Shown here: positions 58,060 to 64,000 of the stretch, piece after piece
Layout of the letters: each line of letters begins with the position of its first letter
Position numbering within the stretch: the first letter of the stretch is position 1
NCBI GenBank assembly: GCA_019454045.1
Contig: SKCR01006528.1
Coordinates: forward strand, 310,001-374,000
Length of the DNA stretch: 64,000 nt
Origin: Zanthoxylum bungeanum
Lineage: Eukaryota; Streptophyta; Magnoliopsida; Sapindales; Rutaceae
Direction: 5' to 3'
Notes under the pieces: generated by a model
Told to the model about the DNA's origin: nothing
What the model saw: the letters and a program-made list of their open reading frames with translations, nothing else
The model's database searches: none
Made by a program: the position numbers and the translations under genes

Positions 58060-60274
58060 TGATGAGCAGAAAATATATCAATATTTACCGCCCCTTTTAC
58101 TTAATATTTTATTTAGTTTCTCGGGTTTGATGAACGTTTTGATGTGTTTTAGTTTATTTTGCAGATAAAATAATATTGGGACACAATGAAATCATTTAGG
58201 ACGAAATGTGGGTCAAATAAGGGCAAAAATTGGACTTGACATATTAATTTTGGAGATTGGAAACTTGAAAGGGCGTTTTAACGAAGTGCAGTTTTGGAAA
58301 TTCCAGTTTTGCGCATCTGTCGTATTTTGGGCATAACGTTTTACTCCGATATCGGATGGAGCTGATTCAAGTTTTATATGAAAGAAGACTCAAAGATATA
58401 CAACTTTGAAAGACAAAATAATTTCAAATTTTGAAGATTTCATGCCCGAAATTGATGAACCAGACAGAAGTGTGTTGTGTGTAATTATTAAAGTCATTTT
58501 CAATCATTTTCAAAGCCAAAAAAATAAATTAATAAATAAATAATAAAAATTATCAAATCACCACCGAACATGATAAGCAATTAGTGGAGCAATTAATAAT
58601 GGATTTGGTGGAGCAATTAGTGGAGCAATTAGTGTAGCAATTAATAATGGATTTGGTGGATGATTTGATGGAGGCAAAATTTTGCTTATAAATACCAAGC
58701 CATTTCACTTGTAAATTCATATTTTCTTCTAAGGAATTCCTCAAGAATACTAAGAAGATTGTATATTGTTTGTTTATTTATAGCTTTCAGTAATTAATTT
58801 CCGCATTCGCACTTTCTTTTATTTACTTTTCAGTTTTTACTTTCCACAATTTACTTTTACGCACATTACTTTTCTTTCATTAATTTTCAGTTTTTACTTT
58901 TCAGTAATGAGGAGGTAACTCCACTTTGCTGGGGTAAAAGGTAAAACTTTTATTACTAATATCTAGATTAATCTCCCTTAATTATAATATATAAACTAGT
59001 TAAAACCTGACTTAACGAGGATACCGCCATATTGGTCGGTTGATAATTATTTAAATTGGTTTTAACCTGACTAAACTGGATACCGCCTGATTGATCAGTT
59101 GGTAATTAATTATTAATTTGACTTAATCTGGATACCGCCTATATGGCTGGTTGGTAATTATCATGCAAAGTTAATATATTATATTAATGGAGATATCTAA
59201 AATAGAAGTAATAAAAGTGGATCATTTTACCTCATCATTTTCTTTTATTGTACTTTTACTTTATTACTTTTCAGTAATTTACTTTTCAGCATTTACTTTT
59301 CAGCAATTTACTTTTCAGCAATTACTTTCAGCATTTACTTTTCAGCAATTTACTTTTCAGCAATTTACTTTTCAGCATTTAATTTTCAGTAATTTACTTT
59401 TCAGCATTTACTTTTCAGCATTTAATTTTCAGTATTTAATTTCCGCATTAACTTTCTGTCATTTACTTTTCAGCAATTTACTTTTCAGCATTTTACTTTA
59501 TGTCTTTTATTTTATTTAAGTTTTTACTAGCCCTAGTTATGTGTCGTAACTAAGTTAGTTATCTGGGGTTGTGATGAATTCTAATATCACCGGTTTATAA
59601 GGGGTTATTTTATAGTTTGGGTAATTTAAAGGTTTACATATTAAGTCTTAAGCTTGATGCGTCTTGTTAATTGGCCACTAATAAGATTGATCTAGTAAAT
59701 CTAAAATAAATTTGACAAATGAATTTTAGGTTTCAGCCTTAGACTTAATAGCCCACGATCTTCCTTGAGGATAGATAACCCTTTAATAGATTTCCTTACA
59801 GGATAAACATATACATGTCGAGCGGGGGTAGCCATAATTGGAACTTAAACTTAATGAATCCAGGTAATTTGGTTGACATAGACATATGGTTCAATTGGGT
59901 TATACTGGGTATTTACGTCTGACCATCGACAGAGGCTTTCGCATAATTTAGTGTTCCAGGTTAGTAAACCGATATATTACACAAAAATGAAATAACCACT
60001 TCATCTTTAAAATGATATTGGAAGATTCACAACCCTAGATAGTTTCCTAATATTGAATTTTATTAAACCTACTTTCGCGCAATTTTATTTACTTGTTTTT
60101 AAATTCAAAATCATCACCATTTCAAATCAATCAATCAACATGTTAGATACTAGCAATCATTTGACCTCATAAAATTAATAGATTAGGTCTTAAGTCCTCG
60201 TGGGATCGATACTTTTTATACTACTTGAACGATACGTGCGCTTACGTTATACGCGTGTGATTACGCACCGGTCA
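58060..60274 (+). repeat. 3' LTR L7 of the second L element
   Basis: 2215 bp from TGATGAGCAG to GCACCGGTCA. Promoter box TATAAATA is at 58687-58694 and ACCGCC/GGTCGGTT repeats are at 59030-59150. Unlike L3/L4/L6 it has a GGAGCAATTAGT minisatellite (58585-58670) instead of the G-box block, so it resembles the L1/L2 subfamily. It ends inside the antisense ORF of the next Tat element. Confidence 0.92.
59240..59500. repeat. ACTTTTCAGCAATTT tandem array in L7
   Basis: About fifteen degenerate copies of a ~15-17 bp unit (TTACTTTTCAGCAATTT / TTACTTTTCAGCATT) occur here, with a smaller group at 58840-58915. The array explains the repetitive FQQFTF frame on the plus strand. The related LTRs have the reverse-complement AAAAGTAAA-type repeats at the same position with fewer units. 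Confidence 0.85.
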
Positions 60275-61059
60275 GGCCATAAGAAATAAAGACAAGGGTT
60301 GGAGGAGGAACAATAAGTCTTAACTTTTCTTGCAACCAGATCTGGAAAAAAAAAAGGTCGCTAAGTTGAAAACCTGAAAAGGCGACCCAGGCAAGATAGA
60401 GCAATCCGCTAAGTTGAAAATCTGAAATGATGGATAGAACGAACCTGCAAAACAAGGGGACTCCTAAGAAACCGACTTATAGGATGGTGTTTTATCCTGT
60501 CTAAACCATGAAGCGTCTCGGCCAAGATAATGGGGGAAGGATCATGACCACATCAGATTCCCTCGATGATGTGCAATAAACGATAGTCGCCTCTCGTACT
60601 ATCACAACCCACTAAGAGGTATTGGGCCAAGATACAGAATAAGACTACATTCCTCCAGGGACGAGACCCTACCTCTATCCTGGAAGATACACGTAAAATG
60701 ACCTGCAACTCAATGGACGAAGCACAAGGGAATATCTTTTCCGCATCTTCAGGATAACAAAGGAAAGCTTCGGAGGCTTCCCGAGGGTATTGAAATTGGA
60801 AACGCGGCATCTCCGGAAGAGTAGTAGGAGAAAAATGCAAGCCGAGAATGGTAGCAAACTCCTCAGGGAGAGGGCATATTTCGAAATCTGGGAATCGAAA
60901 GACATGGTTTTTAGTATCCCAAAAGGATGATGCCGTTTTCAAAAAGACGTGATCCACTTTGACCCGGTGCAGGTAGCGGATAGCAGAAAGCTGAGCCATG
61001 TCTGAGGATGACCAGTCTACCACCCCGCGAATAAAGGACACAACGGGATCTTGAGCCAT
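60275..61059 (-). pseudogene. Antisense extra ORF of a Tat element, plant-mobile-domain/DUF7745-like, two exons
   Basis: ATG at 61059 opens 168 codons: DWSSSDMAQLSAIRYLHRVK, FWDTKNHVFRFPDFEICPLP, EEFATILGL and RNVVLFCILAQYLL, a pattern I associate with plant mobile domain/DUF7745-type proteins (function unknown). After one in-frame TGA at about 60555 the frame continues ILAETLHGLDRIKHHPISRF and LRSPLVLQ. A GT...AG segment of 103 nt (60444-60342, ending in a long T-run plus CCAG) can be removed in phase 0 to join IWLQEKLRLIVPPPTLVF. It is truncated at 60275 by LTR L7. It lies opposite to the Tat LTR at 61989, the arrangement known for antisense extra ORFs of Tat elements. Apart from the stop it is the best-preserved coding region on this side of the window. 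Confidence 0.72.
60342..60444 (-). other. Predicted intron in the antisense ORF
   Basis: On the minus strand the donor is CAG/GTTCGTTC and the acceptor TTTTTTTTTTCCAG/ATCTGG, 103 nt, AT-rich with stops in frame. Removing it keeps the frame (LQ joined to IWLQEKL) with the expected hydrophobic pattern. This is a prediction from sequence only. Confidence 0.6.
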
Positions 61060-61974
61060 GGCACCAAAGAGAACTGAGCAATCACCGAAGGAAAATTGGC
61101 AGAAGGAAACTGTAAGCAGGCCAAGGGGGCGCCCAAAGCTTTTTATAGGAAAATGGCACCAAAGGCCAAAAGGATTCCTAAAGGGGTGAAGAATACCCTC
61201 TAGCGCAACGAATGCCTAATCAAGGATGACATCAAGCCAATAGGACAAAGAAACCCCATCAGAGTAGAGATGCATCTATGCATACATGCACACATATCGC
61301 ATACACATAATTTTTGTTTTGTGTTCGTAGGCTTTGAAGAAAAAGAAAAAGCGACTGGGACGAGCAACTCCAAGAATGGAGAGGAGCCTCGGGAATGAGG
61401 ACGAGCAACTCCAAGAATGGAGAGGAACAACCTCGGGAATGAGGACGAGCAATTCCAAGAATGAAGAAGAACTCCGAGAATGGAGAGGAACAGAGCAACC
61501 TCGGGAATGAGGATGAAGAACTTCGGGAATGAAGAGGAACTCCGAGAATGGAGAACAACCTCGGGAATAAGGACGACCAACTCCAAAATGGAGAGGAACA
61601 ACCTCAGGAATGAGGACGAGCAACTCTAAGAATGAAGAAGAATTCCAAGAATGAATGAGGATGAAGAACTCTGGGAATGGAGAGGAACTCTGAGAATGAA
61701 AAACAACCTCGGGAATGAGGACGAGCAACTCCAAGAATGGAGAGGAACAACCTCGGGAATGAGGATGAACAACTCCAAGAATGGAGAGGAATAGAGCAAC
61801 ATCGGGAATGAGGACGAAGAACTCCATGAATAGAGAGGAACTCCGAGAATGGAGAACAACCTCGGGAATGAGGAATAGCAAAGAGCCTTGAGAATGAGGA
61901 CATATCAAGTAAGTAAAAAATACATGCATGACTTTGATAAGGTTATCACTGTCACACACTGCATAAGCCTCATC
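61060..61974 (+). repeat. 3' region of the right-hand Tat element with ~43-bp tandem repeats
   Basis: Between about 61370 and 61890 a purine-rich unit with CCTCGGGAATGAGGACGAGC and AACTCCAAGAATGGAGAGGA recurs more than ten times. CCTCGGGAATGAGG at 61388 and 61431 gives a 43-bp spacing, but other spacings are irregular because half-units are lost. Downstream sequence (CATGACTTTGATAAGGTTAT, CACACACTGCA) is shared with 33995-34045 of element 1. The 243-codon minus-strand frame here is a by-product of the array. Confidence 0.8.
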
Positions 61975-61988
61975 AAAGTGGGGGCGAC
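61975..61988 (+). other. Polypurine tract of the right-hand Tat element
   Basis: AAAGTGGGGGCGAC stands directly before TGACACTGCATT, matching the tract at 34056-34069 with one change. Confidence 0.82.
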
Positions 61989-64000
61989 TGACACTGCATT
62001 TTTTCATGAACCCGATGATGAGCCTCGTATGGAGGCACTACCTGAAAAGTTATGGAAGTTGCGAAAAATGAATGTCGGAAGGAAGGAAAACCTCTAAAAT
62101 TAGACCCTCATCGGATTCGGACTCACTAGCCCGCCTCGAATTCACTCAGTCAAGCCTCTACTTCAAACCTTAGCCTCAGCCCATGCAGCCCATACAATCC
62201 ATGCAATCGGCACATGCAATCCATGCAACCCAAAACCCCATACATGCAAATCCTCTCACCACTTGCCAAACTTAACATAGATTTGAAATCTCTTTCTTTC
62301 CAAACTTAACAAAGATTTGAAATCCCCTTCTTACCAAATATGTAAGATCCTAGACCCAAACTAGAAAGAATTATCACTTCCTAGTATAAATGATTTGAGT
62401 TTCCCATATAATTCCCTTAAACACCTTATATGGAAATTAAAATCTTGACACAAAAAGGGAGGAAAAATGGGAGAATCACCAAAAAAAATGGAGGAAAAAA
62501 ATGAGGGAATCACCCCAAAAAAGGAAGAACAGCGGGAAAAACAACAACAATGAAAAATAGAGGGAAAAATAGAAACAACAAAAAGGGAGGAAAATGGGAA
62601 AATCACCGAAAAGAGGGAGGAAAAAATAGGGAATCACCGAAAAAAAGAACAGAGGGAAAAAACGACAACAATGAAAAACAAAGGGAAAAACAGTAACAAC
62701 AAAAAGGGAGGAAAAAAGGGAGAATCACCAAAAAGAGGGAGGAAAAAAGGAGAGAATCACCGAAAAAGAGAGGGCCGAAAGAAAAAAAAATACAAAATAA
62801 AAAAAACCAGAACGTGAAAAATGTGGGAAGCAGAAGGCATAAACAACGAAGCAGAAGGTAGAAACAGCAAAGCAAAAACCAGAAACAGTAACCAGCAACC
62901 AGAAATAGCGAAGCAGAAACCATAAACAGCAACCAGCAACCAGAAACAGCGAACCAGCAACCAGAAACTGAACCAAACCTTGAAACCAAGTTTCGATCCT
63001 TCCAGCGACGGCCTAACGTACTTCCGAGAAAATAACTTAAAAGGTAAGACCTGATGGCACCCTTACCATATTTATTTTCATAATTCCGGGCGTTGCATGT
63101 CTGGCTGGACGTGGAATACGTCCAGCCGGGTATGCGAAGCCCTACATCAAAAAATGGCCAAATCTCTGGCCACATTTCTTCTTTGGCATTTTATTATTTA
63201 TCATTTTATCTATTTATTCACTTTTATCGTTATTTTATTATTTCGCCTTTATTTTATTTATATTTGTTCATGTTGATGATTATCCGTATATGCATGGTTA
63301 TATTTTTTATGTCCGTTTACATTGCATTGATGATTATGTGTGTTATTATCCCTCGTGGTATATCGGATGGAAACCCATACATAAATTCTGTAGCCGAATC
63401 CGAATATATGGTAGTGCGGTTTGTACTTGGGATACAACTCCACGTGCCACTCGGGAAATACTCATATATGCGTCGACCTCTTTCTTTATATTTTATTCAT
63501 TTTTACTTCTTTAGTAATTCATTTTGCATTATGCGTGTGTGTTTAATTATTTCTACTGCATTATACTTTTCCTCTTTTTTACATTTTATATCGTTCATAA
63601 TAATTTATTTCATTAACCATTCGCCTTATATAATACATGAGTGATTTAATTATATCTTTGCGTGGAGCCATATTATTTCTATTAATATTTATGGGTGTGC
63701 AAATTTGTGTTTATTTCAATCACCTTGCATGAACTGCATAAGACTTGACTATACCATTGTGTGAACCTGTACATTATATTGGCATAAGTAAGGGACCATT
63801 CCGAACCCAACGGTTTGAGATCTTCCCTTGCGAGGGGTGAGTGCAGTCTTAAATCTTTCCCAATTCACACTGGGTGGCGACTCCTTCATTCTCTGATTTA
63901 GTCCCCCGCAGGCTAATCCATATTCTCTACGGGCTGCGAGCCCAACAGTGTTTTGGTCGTCGAACATCATAGGCATAGCGGTAAACCCTGCGTCGCTCCT
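61989..64000 (+). repeat. LTR of Tat subfamily B, runs to the window end
   Basis: This starts TGACACTGC and is collinear from about 62752 with 23127-24397. By that comparison the LTR should end ...CTACA about three bases past the window. It contains long purine-rich GGGAGGAAAAA / ATCACCGAAAAA repeats (62455-62780) and the CCAGAAACAGCGAACCAGCAA repeat. The 183-codon plus-strand frame at 63093-63644 is hydrophobic and AT-driven and has no counterpart function. Confidence 0.9.

Noticed and set aside
59187..59519. FQQFTF-repeat 110-codon frame
   Set aside because: It is a by-product of the ACTTTTCAGCAATTT array in L7.
61276..62007. 243-codon minus-strand open frame, Ser/Pro/Leu-rich repeats
   Set aside because: It is the complement of the purine-rich tandem array and its repeats change frame. 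It has no start context or domain and no counterpart in the other Tat element.
63093..63644. 183-codon plus-strand hydrophobic frame
   Set aside because: It lies wholly inside an LTR. The sister LTR at 23490-24010 breaks it into several overlapping short frames, and the composition is AT-driven.
1..64000. tRNA, rRNA or other RNA genes
   Set aside because: I searched by eye for tRNA arms and found only primer-binding sites that mimic tRNA 3' ends. None can be supported.

Overview
This window looks like the nuclear genome of a higher plant, probably a eudicot with a repeat-rich genome. It is a pile of nested, mostly dead LTR retrotransposons, and I see no intact ordinary host gene. Everything recognisable belongs to plant Ty1/copia and Ty3/gypsy lineages. 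The sequence is AT-rich, the reading frames carry many stops and frameshifts, and several elements sit inside others. I cannot name the species.

Layout. 1-1557 is a long terminal repeat of a family called here L, sitting in the reverse transcriptase of a Ty1/copia element (copia A, 1558-4560). 5057-9661 is a Ty3/gypsy gag-pol of chromovirus (Tekay/Del-like) type, split by a solo L LTR at 7116-9354 that keeps a perfect 5-bp target duplication. 9662-23126 is a second copia (copia B, + strand). It is interrupted by a minus-strand copia (C1, 11222-19520) in its gag-protease region and by an L LTR (21287-23098) in its reverse transcriptase. 23127-50982 is Ty3/gypsy of the Tat (Ogre/Retand-like) lineage, arranged LTR - internal - LTR - internal. 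The second internal region is split by a full-length minus-strand copia (C2, 36584-46419, two ~2.05 kb LTRs, probable target duplication) and by another L LTR (47649-49743). 50983-57182 is a nearly complete L-family element on the minus strand with a tRNA-Asp-type primer-binding site. A second L element in the opposite direction (57183-60274) abuts it. 60275-64000 is the 3' part of another Tat element. It has an antisense extra ORF with a probable intron, a 3' tandem-repeat array, a polypurine tract and an LTR that runs to the window end.

The most interesting item is in the L element at 50983-57182. Between its gag-like ORF and its polypurine tract it carries an intronless, almost full-length copy of a plant LOG-type gene (cytokinin riboside 5'-monophosphate phosphoribohydrolase) in the sense orientation. 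This looks like host-gene capture by a non-autonomous Athila/Tat-like retroelement. The copy has two stops and one frameshift, so it is not functional as read. Other notable structures are a cluster of eight CACGTG G-boxes within 375 bp of one L LTR, an L LTR at the identical codon of two copia copies (evidence of duplication after insertion), tandem arrays with ~43-bp spacing but different sequence in the 3' regions of two Tat elements, and an inverted pair of L elements with ~0.9 kb arms.

All identifications come from reading motifs and comparing copies within the window. No percent identities or database matches were computed.
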